A stretch of DNA of 58,957 nt from Candidatus Uhrbacteria bacterium CG10_big_fil_rev_8_21_14_0_10_48_16 (GCA_002793515.1 PFEU01000015.1:1-58957); one strand, 5' to 3'. Shown: positions 21,548 through 31,595, counted from the first letter of the stretch. Notes: generated by a model not told the origin, from the sequence alone. Translations and numbers: made by a program.

Positions 21548-23404
21548 TTAAAGTTCGGTTTCGCTATTATCAGGAAGCTCTTCATCTAACCCATCAAGTT
21601 CCTGTTGGTCTGATTGACACGCACTCGAAGAGGCGATTCCGTTACAACAATAAGGTCTTTCCGCATCCCGCCCTTCCGTACAATTTGCCCCTGGTCCAAT
21701 CGCTGGATACATACAGATCTGATAAGCGCTCTTGATGTCATTCGTCAGAACCGGCCAATAGTCCCACCCTCCGAGATCTGTACTTACGAATGTTGGGTGC
21801 TCGATCAATACGGTCGTGCGTTCATTCGTATCATCATTGGACTTTCGAATGGCAAACCATGACTCATAATACGGATCTGGCCATAACGACACACTATGTG
21901 TTTTTACGGTTGAAGACTTGAGGTAGGTGTTAAACGTGATTTCTATATCATTTGTCTGATTGATTTCGTCTTCTTCAATACCTGGATCAAGTCCCCCATC
22001 AATAATCTGTGGGACTGAGTCCTCAATGTCGTCTGTGGTTGTGAAGTTCCAAGAGTAATCATCGTTCTCCTCCCCGTCTGCACAGTCTATTGTGTCCGTT
22101 GCAGATCCACAGGCATCTCCATCGTTATCTCCATCGAGTGAGTTTGACGCAGCGTCCACCACTCCATCAAATGTATATCCTGCTGGTTCTGCTTGCGGGA
22201 TCTCGTCTTCATTCAATGTCGCCGCGTGGGCAAAGGCTTCAATTGCCTGATTGGTTGGGAGGCAGTAAATGGTGTCTCCACAGGGATCTTCCCCGCAAGC
22301 GTCTGTCGTCGTGAAACTAATCGTTCGGTACGCGTTACTAATCTCGAACGTTCCTTCCACGTTTACCCCCAACGCATCAAACACTTCAATATTGGTGAAG
22401 TACGATTCTTCGCTGGCAATATACGAACCCGTCGTTGCCACAGGGTCCATGGCTTCAGAGAAGTTAATCTCAATCGTGATATTTCTTGGTTCGGTAGCAT
22501 CTTGCTGTGGAACAACTGACGTGACATACGGAGGGGTCAAATCAATCTCTGTTGAAACTTCAAACGTCCAGCTATACCCACTTGAATAAGCTCCAGAAAA
22601 CGCGGATGACCCATCATCTTTTTGAATACTGGTTGTAAGGATGACCGTATAATTTGTATCCTCTTCAGAACTTCCCAGGTAATCCACTGGATCGAACACA
22701 AAGATTTCAAAATCTTCGTCATACGTTACGACAACTTCCTCTTCTGTAAGAGCTCCCCCTGGACCGTCTTCAGTTGGGTAGATGATAATGCTGTCTGTAT
22801 TCAAATAATCAACCGTATCCGTATTTCCGTCATAATTACTAGCAATAGATTCTGGGTCGATCGCTTCCTTAAAGCTCACGAAGATCCGTGTGTTGCGAGC
22901 GATATCTTGTGCATCGCGCTCAGGATAGTGATCATCCAGAATCCCTCCTCCAAGTGAACCTGAGAGCGGTTCACTGAACGCATCGGCAATCGCTGACGAT
23001 GTTCCGGTAAACGCCGCATCAAGAAGACGATTCAAAATAAACGTCGTGATGCTATACGCAGAGAAAATAATAAACAGTCCAATGATGGATTGTTGAAAAA
23101 TCTTTTTGGCTTTTTTTATCGGATCCGGTTCTCCACGCGCGAGGAGATACAAAAACCCCGCATAAATAACCAAACAGACAAAAATGATTCCAACAAGCGT
23201 TAAAGCCACGCGAATCACTCGAGCAACAATGACGGCGATATTATCTGTTGGAAGGGTTGTGGCTGTTCCAAATTGTTCAAACGCCGTTTCCTGAGCCAAT
23301 GCTGGAGGAGCGCCGAGAACGAAAAACAAAACACAAAATGCAACGACTCCAAGCAGGAGCGCGCGCGAATGGGGTACGACTAATTTCATAAAGAGACGAT
23401 GCAT
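21548..23404 (-). CDS. Surface protein with N-terminal pilin-like TM pair and Big_5-like Ig domains
   Basis: Signal peptide, 'VGIIFVCLVIYAGFLYLLARGEPDPIKKAKKIFQQSIIGLFIIFSAYSI', 'ITIEINFSEAMDP' segments. Confidence 0.82.
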   Translation of the reverse strand: MHRLFMKLVVPHSRALLLGVVAFCVLFFVLGAPPALAQETAFEQFGTATTLPTDNIAVIVARVIRVALTLVGIIFVCLVIYAGFLYLLARGEPDPIKKAKKIFQQSIIGLFIIFSAYSITTFILNRLLDAAFTGTSSAIADAFSEPLSGSLGGGILDDHYPERDAQDIARNTRIFVSFKEAIDPESIASNYDGNTDTVDYLNTDSIIIYPTEDGPGGALTEEEVVVTYDEDFEIFVFDPVDYLGSSEEDTNYTVILTTSIQKDDGSSAFSGAYSSGYSWTFEVSTEIDLTPPYVTSVVPQQDATEPRNITIEINFSEAMDPVATTGSYIASEESYFTNIEVFDALGVNVEGTFEISNAYRTISFTTTDACGEDPCGDTIYCLPTNQAIEAFAHAATLNEDEIPQAEPAGYTFDGVVDAASNSLDGDNDGDACGSATDTIDCADGEENDDYSWNFTTTDDIEDSVPQIIDGGLDPGIEEDEINQTNDIEITFNTYLKSSTVKTHSVSLWPDPYYESWFAIRKSNDDTNERTTVLIEHPTFVSTDLGGWDYWPVLTNDIKSAYQICMYPAIGPGANCTEGRDAERPYCCNGIASSSACQSDQQELDGLDEELPDNSETEL

Positions 23405-23581
23405 GGCGGGTGCGCCTCAAGACCAACTGGGTAATGTGGTCATGCGTACATCTATTGTAGCTTATTTACCCACTTCTTCGCAGTGTCTCATTGTGGATAG
23501 AACCAAAAAGAAAAGCCCCGAGTGAAGTCGAGTGTCCTCCTTGGGTGATATGACTCACACAAGAGGCTCTTCTTCACACGA

Positions 23582-23593
23582 GGCACGTGTGCC
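23582..23593 (-). terminator. First hairpin in the hairpin-rich 3' region of the 251-aa orphan gene
   Basis: GGCAC-AC-GTGCC, followed by CACACG/CGTGTG and further pairing ending in a T-rich stretch. Confidence 0.35.
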
Positions 23594-23610
23594 GCTTCGA
23601 CCGATGTGGT

Positions 23611-24363
23611 CTAGACGGAGTCGTGGTCGTAGTCCTCTTCGTCCTCTTCGACGATCGGCTCGCCGGTGAGAAGGTTGATTCGAGGCTCGTCATTGTGAAG
23701 ACCGTAGGGGTAGGTGGGATCTGCGGGATCATCACCGTCACTCTCCCAGTCCCAGAAGATCAGACCATCCTCCCACATGTCGAGCTTGTACCACCCACGG
23801 CTCGGTGGCGCAATGTGAGCGGGCATCATGATGCCAGGACGAATGGAGTAGATGACGATGAACTTGCCCCAGTCACACTCCTTGACCTGAGCGATCACGG
23901 TGACGGTCTTGGTCAAGGGGGCGCGCGATCCGTCGACGACGAACTCCCCCTTGAGCCCCTTGCGAAGGGGCCTCAACTCGAACTCCTCGGGCCTGAGGTC
24001 GTGGTCTTCCACCTCCACGATTCGCTCCTGACCGTCTGCGTCGCTGACGGTGTACTGAAGGCGATAAGCCGGGTCAGCCAACTGATCCACCATGGACGTC
24101 CAGCCGACGAAGAAATCGAAATCGAACTCCACCGCGTTGGATCCGCCGTGCGGAGGACGCTGACGCAGGATCTCGTGCACCACCTTCTCCTGGAACCAGA
24201 GCTCATCAATGAACTGCGCCGGGAAGTCCCAGAGAGCAAAGTTGCCCGCCTTCTGGACGGTACGGCCACGGAAGTGACGTTCACGAATGATCTTGTTCTG
24301 TCCGTTGTCCAAGACCACCGCCACGATCTCCCCACTCGGAAGCGTAAACCTACGAGGCTTCAT
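23611..24363 (-). CDS. GC3-rich orphan protein of unknown function
   Basis: ORF 23611-24420; likely ATG at 24363 (MKPRRFTLPSGEIVAVVLDN) with AGGAG SD; C/G-ending codons. Confidence 0.65.
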   Translation of the reverse strand: MKPRRFTLPSGEIVAVVLDNGQNKIIRERHFRGRTVQKAGNFALWDFPAQFIDELWFQEKVVHEILRQRPPHGGSNAVEFDFDFFVGWTSMVDQLADPAYRLQYTVSDADGQERIVEVEDHDLRPEEFELRPLRKGLKGEFVVDGSRAPLTKTVTVIAQVKECDWGKFIVIYSIRPGIMMPAHIAPPSRGWYKLDMWEDGLIFWDWESDGDDPADPTYPYGLHNDEPRINLLTGEPIVEEDEEDYDHDSV

Positions 24364-24434
24364 CTCGACTCCTGCCGGAAATGCCGGTTCAGGTTCGACA
24401 GTGCTGGAGTGAATCCCCAACTTGCGAACGACAA

Positions 24435-24463
24435 AAGATACCAGAAAATGGCACTTTTGTCAA
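24435..24463 (-). promoter_or_regulatory. Sigma70-like promoter TTGACA-17-TATCTT
   Basis: Consensus spacing, upstream of the GC3-rich ORF and downstream of a terminator hairpin. Confidence 0.75.
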
Positions 24464-24514
24464 TCTACCAATCAAAAAACAGGCTGAAAAGCCTGTTTTT
24501 AACACTCTGTCCTT

Positions 24515-25270
24515 TTATCCAATCTGTTGGAGGAAGATGGTGAAGAAGGCGAAGAGCACGGCAACGACCACCGTGACAAATATTCCTGAGGTAATCTTTG
24601 AGATTGCGGACTCATGAGCCTCATCTCTAAACGAAGCGGTCATATAGTCAAACCCTCCACTCAAGATCATCGTAATCGCCACCACCCCTAACCAGAGCAT
24701 GAGTACGCGAACAATGCGCAACAGAAATATCGTATACGAAGATGTTGTTGAGAAGTTTTCTATCAGAGGAATAGAAGCATGCGCATCTTGCGTGAGAAAC
24801 CCAAGTCCAATCAAGACAGGGAAAAAGACTCCGAGGAGCGATCCAACGATGGATTTCACGCGGTTTCCATCTGCCCGACCAGCAACCGCTTTCATCGCTG
24901 AGCCCATGGCTTTCCCCATATCCGCTTTGGTTGTTGCTCCAGACTGTTCAACGGCCTCTTTCACAACCGCCAACAATGCTTCATCACTCATCTCAGCCGG
25001 AAGATATGCTTGCAAGACAGACACTTCAGTCTGTGCACTTACAGCCATATCCTCACGACCTCCTGCGATAAACGATTCGATGGAGTCCTTAAGTTGCTTC
25101 ATCTGCGCTTTGATCACCCCCTGCACTTCTTCATCTGAAAGTTCATGCTGAAGATCAATCTGCTTATTCTTTATCGCAGATAGCAACAAACGCAACGTGG
25201 ATAGCGTTGCGTTGTCTTTGGCTTTCATAGCCAGTTTCATGTTCTGTGTAATCGTCTCTGTCAAAGACAT
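24515..25270 (-). CDS. GatB/YqeY-domain protein read through into a C-terminal T4SS-pilin-like membrane domain
   Basis: N-term ~140 aa YqeY-like (LRLLLSAIKNKQID...LPAEMSDEAL...DMGKAMGSAMKAVAGRADGNRV); C-term signal-like segment plus two TMs (SIVGSLLGVFFPVLIGLGFL...HAS, IVRVLMLWLGVVAITMILSGGFDYMTA). Confidence 0.85.
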   Translation of the reverse strand: MSLTETITQNMKLAMKAKDNATLSTLRLLLSAIKNKQIDLQHELSDEEVQGVIKAQMKQLKDSIESFIAGGREDMAVSAQTEVSVLQAYLPAEMSDEALLAVVKEAVEQSGATTKADMGKAMGSAMKAVAGRADGNRVKSIVGSLLGVFFPVLIGLGFLTQDAHASIPLIENFSTTSSYTIFLLRIVRVLMLWLGVVAITMILSGGFDYMTASFRDEAHESAISKITSGIFVTVVVAVLFAFFTIFLQQIG

Positions 25271-25282
25271 ACGATTGTGTTT

Positions 25283-25546
25283 TTAGCGACGGCGAGGTCC
25301 TCCTCGATCCGTTTCATCGAGCTGTCCAATACGGATAAGGTACTGACGTTTTACTCCCGTCACAATACGACGAAGCGCACTTCGTTTGACCTTTGCTTTG
25401 TTAGGCTCGCTCTCATGAAAGCGGATCTTTCGTGTTTGCAACATGTTTCCACTTTGCTGAACACGTCGACTAAATCGACGATAGAGACCCTCAAAACTCT
25501 CACCTTTTCGACGTTTTACGTTAACCACACGTTTTCCTTTCAACAA
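25283..25546 (-). CDS. rpsU: 30S ribosomal protein S21
   Basis: ESFEGLYRRFSRRVQQSGNMLQTRKIRFHE. Confidence 0.92.
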   Translation of the reverse strand: MLKGKRVVNVKRRKGESFEGLYRRFSRRVQQSGNMLQTRKIRFHESEPNKAKVKRSALRRIVTGVKRQYLIRIGQLDETDRGGPRRR

Positions 25547-25616
25547 AAATTAAATTCAACAGGATTATGCGAGAAATGCCCTATTTTGTCAAGTCTTTCC
25601 GAGAAAGATTTGATCC

Positions 25617-27053
25617 CTAAGCAACTTCTACGGGTGACTGCATAATCGGATCAACTCCTTCTTCGTGACGAAGCTTCTTTTTTACGAGCCCAACGACTTT
25701 CTTCACATCAACAATCTCTTGTGCTCCTGACTCCATATCACGAATGATAATCGTCTCATCTAGGACTTCCTTTTGACCGAGAATCAGTGTGAACTGTACC
25801 CCAAGCTTATTTGCGACATCGAGCTGTGCCTTCAAGGCATTCTTTCCAAAGGCTTCTGCCACGGGAATTTTCGCCTGACGGAAATCTTCAAACAATTGAA
25901 GACCAATGCGACGAGCCGCGTCTCCAAGCTGAGCAAAAAATACTTGTGGTTGTGGTCGTTCAGGTGGATTAATCCCCTTTGCTTCTAAGGCACGTGAGAT
26001 TCTCTCAATCCCTAAAGCAAATCCGCAACCTGGTGTCTCTGGACGCCCACCAAGTAATTCAACAAGCCCATCATAACGCCCTCCTCCCCCAAGAGCGACT
26101 TGCGCTTTTGCGCCTTCATCGTCTGCGAGGACAAACTCAAAGACCGTGTGTGTGTAGTAATCAAGTCCTCGTACCAAGTAAGGATTAAGCACAAATGGCA
26201 CTTCCACTTCTTCCAAAAACTCCAAAACTTTCATGAAGTGCTCCTTTGACTTATCGTCCAGCCAATCAAGAATCTGTGGGGCTCCCTCAAGAAGTTCGCG
26301 TGTCACCTCTTCTTTACTATCTAAAATACGCAATGGATTCTTTTGAAGACGACGCTTATCCTCATCTGAAAGTTTATTTCGGTGCTGACGGAAATAGGCG
26401 ACAAGCTCGGCAAGATACGCCTGACGACACTCCGTCGTCCCAATGGAATTGATTTGGACTTTTACGTCCAATCCGAGTTCACGCAAGATCTGATATCCGA
26501 TCACGATCAATTGCGCATCTACAATCGGTTCGTTCACCCCAAAACTTTCAAACCCCGCCTGGTAAAACTGACGATATCGACCAGCTTGTGGGCGATCATG
26601 TCGGAACATGGGACCGGTGTACCACATCTTTACGGGCTGTGGGCGATCGAGCATGCCATGACTGATATAGGCGCGAGCCGCACTGGCTGTTGCTTCTGGA
26701 CGCAAAGAGACAGAACGATTTGAAGGATCCGTAAACGTATACATTTCCTTTTCAACGATATCTGTTCCTTTTCCAATCGTTCGATTAAACAATTCAGATC
26801 GCTCGAGAATAGGGAGCTCAATTCGATCAAAGCTGTATGCTTCTGCCATCGAACGAACGGTATCTCGAATCAAGTTCCATCGTCCTTGATCATCAGAAAG
26901 AATGTCTCGAAAACCGCGCAACAGATCAAACGTTTTTCCAGATTTTTGTTCTCCGTCCTCTTCTTTTTCTTTTTTGACAACAGCAGGCTTTGTGACGGAC
27001 TTAGGAGCCGTTGCCTTTGTTGGCACTTTCTTTTTCGCAGGCATAGGAATCAT
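25617..27053 (-). CDS. hisS: Histidine-tRNA ligase with Lys/Ala-rich N-terminal extension
   Basis: Class II motifs; 'VRGLDYYTHTVFEF', 'GGGRYDGLVELLGG'. Confidence 0.97.
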   Translation of the reverse strand: MIPMPAKKKVPTKATAPKSVTKPAVVKKEKEEDGEQKSGKTFDLLRGFRDILSDDQGRWNLIRDTVRSMAEAYSFDRIELPILERSELFNRTIGKGTDIVEKEMYTFTDPSNRSVSLRPEATASAARAYISHGMLDRPQPVKMWYTGPMFRHDRPQAGRYRQFYQAGFESFGVNEPIVDAQLIVIGYQILRELGLDVKVQINSIGTTECRQAYLAELVAYFRQHRNKLSDEDKRRLQKNPLRILDSKEEVTRELLEGAPQILDWLDDKSKEHFMKVLEFLEEVEVPFVLNPYLVRGLDYYTHTVFEFVLADDEGAKAQVALGGGGRYDGLVELLGGRPETPGCGFALGIERISRALEAKGINPPERPQPQVFFAQLGDAARRIGLQLFEDFRQAKIPVAEAFGKNALKAQLDVANKLGVQFTLILGQKEVLDETIIIRDMESGAQEIVDVKKVVGLVKKKLRHEEGVDPIMQSPVEVA

Positions 27054-27068
27054 GAGGTTAACACGTGT

Positions 27069-27677
27069 TTAAAGATTGTATTCCGGAAGATCAAATGTCC
27101 CCATACGTGAGAACGGAAGTCCTCGAACCCACACACGACCGATGACATCGTCACTTTGAATAGGACCAAAGCTTCGTGAATCCAGAGAGGCATCTCTATT
27201 ATCTCCAAAGACATAATATTCATCCTCACCTAATGTCACTCTAACTTTCCCATTTGTTTGTTCGTCATCGAGATATTCCTCTTCCAAGACAAGGCCGTTT
27301 GGATGTTCAACATTATAGATAATCACGTTGCCTCCTGTAATTTCTACGGTTTCCCCTGGAAGGCCAACGATTCTCTTGATAAAAAACTGACTTGGATCTC
27401 GTGGATAACGGAAGACCAGAATTTCTCCTCGGAACGGATCACGGAATCGATATGTCAGCTCATCTATAATAAGGTACTCGTGATCATAGAAGTTTGGCTC
27501 CATGGATGCGCCTTTCACATAAAAAGGTTGGATCAAGAAGTATCGGATCGGAATAATAATCGCACTTGAGATAAGAACGATCTGAACAACCTCAAATAAG
27601 AAAGAGGCGACCGCTCCACCTACCGGGCCAAAGCGCTTGTATAATTTTTCCTCAACGGAAGAAAACCGTGCTTGCAT
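27069..27677 (-). CDS. lepB: Signal peptidase I
   Basis: KGASMEPNFYD, FIKRIVGLPGE, GDNRDASLDSR. Confidence 0.96.
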   Translation of the reverse strand: MQARFSSVEEKLYKRFGPVGGAVASFLFEVVQIVLISSAIIIPIRYFLIQPFYVKGASMEPNFYDHEYLIIDELTYRFRDPFRGEILVFRYPRDPSQFFIKRIVGLPGETVEITGGNVIIYNVEHPNGLVLEEEYLDDEQTNGKVRVTLGEDEYYVFGDNRDASLDSRSFGPIQSDDVIGRVWVRGLPFSRMGTFDLPEYNL

Positions 27678-27795
27678 ACGTAAAAGGTTGGAGACAGTAA
27701 AATCTTCTCAACCCTACCAAAAATTTGGGTCCAAAGCAAGGGAATGACCATAGAGCAAAACAAAACAACCGCAACAGGAGCGTTGTGGTTGTTTT

Positions 27796-27872
27796 GGTGG
27801 ACGTTGGAGGACTCGAACCTCCGACCTCTGTCGTGTGAGGACAGCGCTCTAACCAGCTGAGCTAAACGTCCA
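27796..27872 (-). tRNA. tRNA-Val (CAC)
   Basis: Cloverleaf GGACGTTTAGCTCAGCTGGTTAGAGC...CTCACAC...GGTTCGAGTCC...ACGTCCACCA, CCA encoded. Confidence 0.93.
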
Positions 27873-27927
27873 TATTTCCAGAATAAGCTCCAAAAAAATA
27901 CCACGCTTTTCATATTCCTTCAACCTC

Positions 27928-27956
27928 TTGAACGGATGGATAATTTTCGTTATAAT
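27928..27956 (+). promoter_or_regulatory. Sigma70-like promoter TTGAAC-17-TATAAT
   Basis: Directly upstream of the LCP-family gene. Confidence 0.75.
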
Positions 27957-27971
27957 AGGGACTGAGGAGTT

Positions 27972-29612
27972 ATGGACAAACATAAAATTGACCTTCTGAA
28001 CGAGCATCCGCACCAGCGCACGCAAAAGCGATCGCCGGTTCTTTTTTTTGGACGCACGCTCGCCATTCTCCTGATCACAGGAGCAACGGTCGGTGCGGTA
28101 TTTTCCTATCAAGTCAGCTCGACTTCTGAAAGCACAGGAACATTCCCAACGATTTCTTTTTTCTCCACCATCAAGCATCTTGTCACTTCAGATGACAAAT
28201 CATTAGACGGAGAGGATTCAGATCGAGTCAATTTTCTTCTTATGGGAATTGGAGGCGAAGGACACGATGGTCCCCAGTTAACCGACACCATCATCTTCAC
28301 CAGCTACAAACCATCCGATGGATCGGTTGCCATGATGTCGCTTCCACGCGACATGACTGTTCCGATTCCGGACTATGGATACCGAAAAGTAAACCATGCG
28401 AATGCTTACGGGGAAATGGAAGAGACAGGATCAGGTCCCATCCTCGCCTCGCAAGTCATTGGGGAAGTTCTTGATCAAGATATTCACTATTATCTGCGTG
28501 TCGACTTTAACGGATTTGCAGAATTTATTGACGCCATTGGAGGGGTCGATGTCTACGTAGATAATTCCTTTACCGATCCAAATTATCCAAGCCACGGAAA
28601 AGAATACGATACGTGTGGATACGAGGAACCAAGTGAAGACACCGTGGTCGAACAGGAAGAGCCTAGTGAGCTCGCACAAATTCTCGCCATCGACTCAGAA
28701 GAACAAGGAATTTTAGAAGAGGCGTTACTTGAAGAAAATACGCCAGAAGTTGTTCCCAACTACTCTTGTCGATACGAGACCCTCACCTTCTTTGAAGGAT
28801 GGACACACATGGATGGACAAACGGCTCTCAAGTTTGCGCGTTCCCGCCATGGAAATAATGGTGAAGGATCCGACTTTGCTCGTTCAGAGCGTCAGCAGAA
28901 AATTATTCTTGCCGCAAAAGATAAGGTCCTTTCCGCCTCGACGTTCCTCAATCCTTCCCGCATTTCAAAAATGCTTGAAGCACTGAAGGATAACATCGCC
29001 ACAAATCTCGATGTGTGGGAGATTGTTCGTCTCGCCACAGAGCTCAAAGACGTCAGTGCGTCTGAGATCACCCACCACGTCATCGATGCTTCTAGCTCCT
29101 CTCCGTTATACTCGACGGTCCTCAATGGGGCGTATGTCCTTCTTCCAAAAAATGATGACTGGTCCCCGATTCAAAACATTGCGGAAAACATCTTCACCCC
29201 AGATGACGAGCTAAGCGCGAGTTTTGCCCAGGCCCCTGAGCAAAAACCAAAATTTGTTCGCGTGGAAATCCAGAACGGAACAAACATTACGGGTCTGGCC
29301 TTCACAGCCTCTCAACTTCTCGACGGACAAGGTTTTGACGTGATCAAGGTCGGAAACGCGAGCACACGAGGGTATGAGCATACCGTTATTTACGACCTCA
29401 CAAATGGACAACGTTCAGAAGAACTCAAAGCTCTTCGAGACTTTCTCCAAGCGGATGTCACACTTTCGGCAACAGGATGGCTCATTAGTGGAGATATTGT
29501 GCCAAAAGAGATCACATTTACCTCGGACGACTCAGAACAGCTCACTACACAAGACGACGTAGATTTCCTCATCATCCTAGGCGAAAGCGCCTCATCCCTT
29601 GCCAGAAACTAG
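27972..29612 (+). CDS. LytR-CpsA-Psr (LCP) family protein with LytR C-terminal domain
   Basis: NFLLMGIGGEG...DTIIFTSY, MMSLPRDMTVPI, HMDGQTALKFARSRHG. Confidence 0.93.
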   Translation: MDKHKIDLLNEHPHQRTQKRSPVLFFGRTLAILLITGATVGAVFSYQVSSTSESTGTFPTISFFSTIKHLVTSDDKSLDGEDSDRVNFLLMGIGGEGHDGPQLTDTIIFTSYKPSDGSVAMMSLPRDMTVPIPDYGYRKVNHANAYGEMEETGSGPILASQVIGEVLDQDIHYYLRVDFNGFAEFIDAIGGVDVYVDNSFTDPNYPSHGKEYDTCGYEEPSEDTVVEQEEPSELAQILAIDSEEQGILEEALLEENTPEVVPNYSCRYETLTFFEGWTHMDGQTALKFARSRHGNNGEGSDFARSERQQKIILAAKDKVLSASTFLNPSRISKMLEALKDNIATNLDVWEIVRLATELKDVSASEITHHVIDASSSSPLYSTVLNGAYVLLPKNDDWSPIQNIAENIFTPDDELSASFAQAPEQKPKFVRVEIQNGTNITGLAFTASQLLDGQGFDVIKVGNASTRGYEHTVIYDLTNGQRSEELKALRDFLQADVTLSATGWLISGDIVPKEITFTSDDSEQLTTQDDVDFLIILGESASSLARN

Positions 29613-29623
29613 AAAATAGCCCA

Positions 29624-29656
29624 GAGTCCCGACACAAGCGTCGGGACTTTTGTCTC
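29624..29656 (+). terminator. Intrinsic terminator
   Basis: AGTCCCGAC-acaagc-GTCGGGACTTTTGT. Confidence 0.75.
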
Positions 29657-29684
29657 AAAGATAAAATCCCATTACAATACGTAT

Positions 29685-31049
29685 ATGCCTCATCAACCTC
29701 CCGTGGTCGCCCTGATCGGTCGAGCTAACGTTGGAAAATCTTCCATCTTCAATCGTCTTCTGGAAACGCAGAAGGCGCTTGTTTCAGATGTCGCTGGAAC
29801 AACCCGCGATCGAAACGAGGGCGACTGTCTCTGGAGAGGTCGGATTATTCGACTTGTTGATACCGGAGGAATGGACATCAACACAAAGGACGACATGGAA
29901 CTCAACATCCTCAAACAAGCGGAGTTTGCCATCGCGCGTGCTGATATTCTTCTCTTTGTCCTTGACGCAAAAACGGGAGCGATGCCACAAGAGCGTGCCT
30001 TGGCCGATCATATTCGAGAATCAGGAAAGCCTGTGATCGTTGTTGCGAACAAAGCAGAAAAAGTGGCTGAACGCCTAAGTGTCTCCAATCGAGAATGGCA
30101 ATTCCCTGGACTCCCAGAACCTCTTCCTGTTTCAGCGGCACGAGGAAGTGGACTTGGAGATCTTCTCGATCAGGTGTACGAAAAACTAGAAGCTCTTGGA
30201 AAACCGGCGGTTGACCCATTTGAAACAGATGCCATCAAAGTTGCCGTGATTGGAAAACCAAACGTTGGGAAATCAACCCTTCTTAACGCCATCCTTGGAG
30301 AAGAACGTTTCATCACGTCTCCTATTTCGCACACTACCCGCGAACCAAATGACATGCTGATCACGTTGAATGACAAACGTTATCTGTTTATCGATACCGC
30401 TGGAATGCGAAAACAAGGAAAGGTGAAAAAAGCGGGAGGACTTGAAGAAGCCGCTGTACGACGAAACGAACACATCGTGAAAATGGCAGACGTGACCATT
30501 CTCGTCATGGATGCAAGTCAACCTATTGGAAATCAAGAAAAGACGCTCGCTGGTTTTCTTAAAGATTCTGGATCTGCCGTGATCATTGTGGCAAATAAAT
30601 GGGATCTCATCGAAGACAAGAACACCACCACCATGAATCGCTACCGTGAATACTTTGCGGGAACACTTCCCTTCCTCAACTGGGCTCCTGTCATGTTCCT
30701 TTCGGCTCTCACAAAGCAACGTGTGAACACGCTCTTTGCTGAAATTGATCGGGTCTATGCCAACCGTGCCATCGAGATTCCAAATAAAGATCTCGCAGAA
30801 TTTCTCACAGAGGCACAGACACGTCACAAACCGATGATTGGAAAAGGAAAGACCGTTCCGAAACTCCTTGGATTCAAACAGATGAAATCAGAACCTCCTC
30901 GTTTTGACTTAATCCTCAAAGCAAGACGAACAGATGCCCTCTCAGTTGCATACATTCGCTTTTTAGAAAACCGTTTACGTGAAAAATTTAATCTCACCGG
31001 CACCCCTCTGAGAATCAACATTCGTATCGCCCGAGCTGTGTCAAAATAG
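29685..31049 (+). CDS. der: GTPase Der (EngA)
   Basis: Two G domains: GRANVGKSS and GKPNVGKST; KH-like C-terminus. Confidence 0.97.
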   Translation: MPHQPPVVALIGRANVGKSSIFNRLLETQKALVSDVAGTTRDRNEGDCLWRGRIIRLVDTGGMDINTKDDMELNILKQAEFAIARADILLFVLDAKTGAMPQERALADHIRESGKPVIVVANKAEKVAERLSVSNREWQFPGLPEPLPVSAARGSGLGDLLDQVYEKLEALGKPAVDPFETDAIKVAVIGKPNVGKSTLLNAILGEERFITSPISHTTREPNDMLITLNDKRYLFIDTAGMRKQGKVKKAGGLEEAAVRRNEHIVKMADVTILVMDASQPIGNQEKTLAGFLKDSGSAVIIVANKWDLIEDKNTTTMNRYREYFAGTLPFLNWAPVMFLSALTKQRVNTLFAEIDRVYANRAIEIPNKDLAEFLTEAQTRHKPMIGKGKTVPKLLGFKQMKSEPPRFDLILKARRTDALSVAYIRFLENRLREKFNLTGTPLRINIRIARAVSK

Positions 31050-31055
31050 ATCTCT

Positions 31056-31595
31056 ATGAACGTTCTTTTAGGACTCGGAAACCCTGGATCAGAATATGAA
31101 CGCACACGTCACAACGTGGGCTTTCTTGTATTAGACGAACTTGCTCGTCAACAGGGCGTCACCTTTACTTCAAAGCGATCCCTTGAAGCGGAGGTTACTG
31201 AAATACTCCTCAACGAAACACGTGTGCTCCTTGCTAAACCGCAAACATTCATGAATGCGAGCGGTCGAACCCTTTCCTCCATTCTTTCAAAATATCCCGT
31301 TTCCCCTGAAGATGTATTGGTCGTGTACGACGATGCAGATCTTCCGTTTTCTGATATTCGATTGCGCACAAGTGGAGGAAGCGCCGGGCATCGGGGCATG
31401 GAGTCCCTCTTGTCCGTCCTCCCAAAGGGAACGGGGCTGACTCGTATGCGTATCGGGATTGGGCGACCATCTCACCCGGATATTCCTCTGGACGAATTTG
31501 TCTTAGGTCGATGGACACCCGCAGAAGAAGAAGCGCTTCCAACCATTTTTGCCACCGCCATCCAATTGATTGAGCAGGAGCTCACAGGGCTATGA
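31056..31595 (+). CDS. pth: Peptidyl-tRNA hydrolase
   Basis: LGLGNPGSEYERTRHNVGF, KPQTFMNASG, DDADLPF. Confidence 0.96.
   Translation: MNVLLGLGNPGSEYERTRHNVGFLVLDELARQQGVTFTSKRSLEAEVTEILLNETRVLLAKPQTFMNASGRTLSSILSKYPVSPEDVLVVYDDADLPFSDIRLRTSGGSAGHRGMESLLSVLPKGTGLTRMRIGIGRPSHPDIPLDEFVLGRWTPAEEEALPTIFATAIQLIEQELTGL

Noticed and set aside
23587-24543. 318-aa + strand ORF
   Set aside because: Antisense to a GC3-rich gene that has a consensus promoter, SD and more protein-like sequence; long antisense frames are expected at high GC.
27057-27072. AACACGTGTT palindrome as a regulator or partition site
   Set aside because: Single short palindrome with no supporting context.
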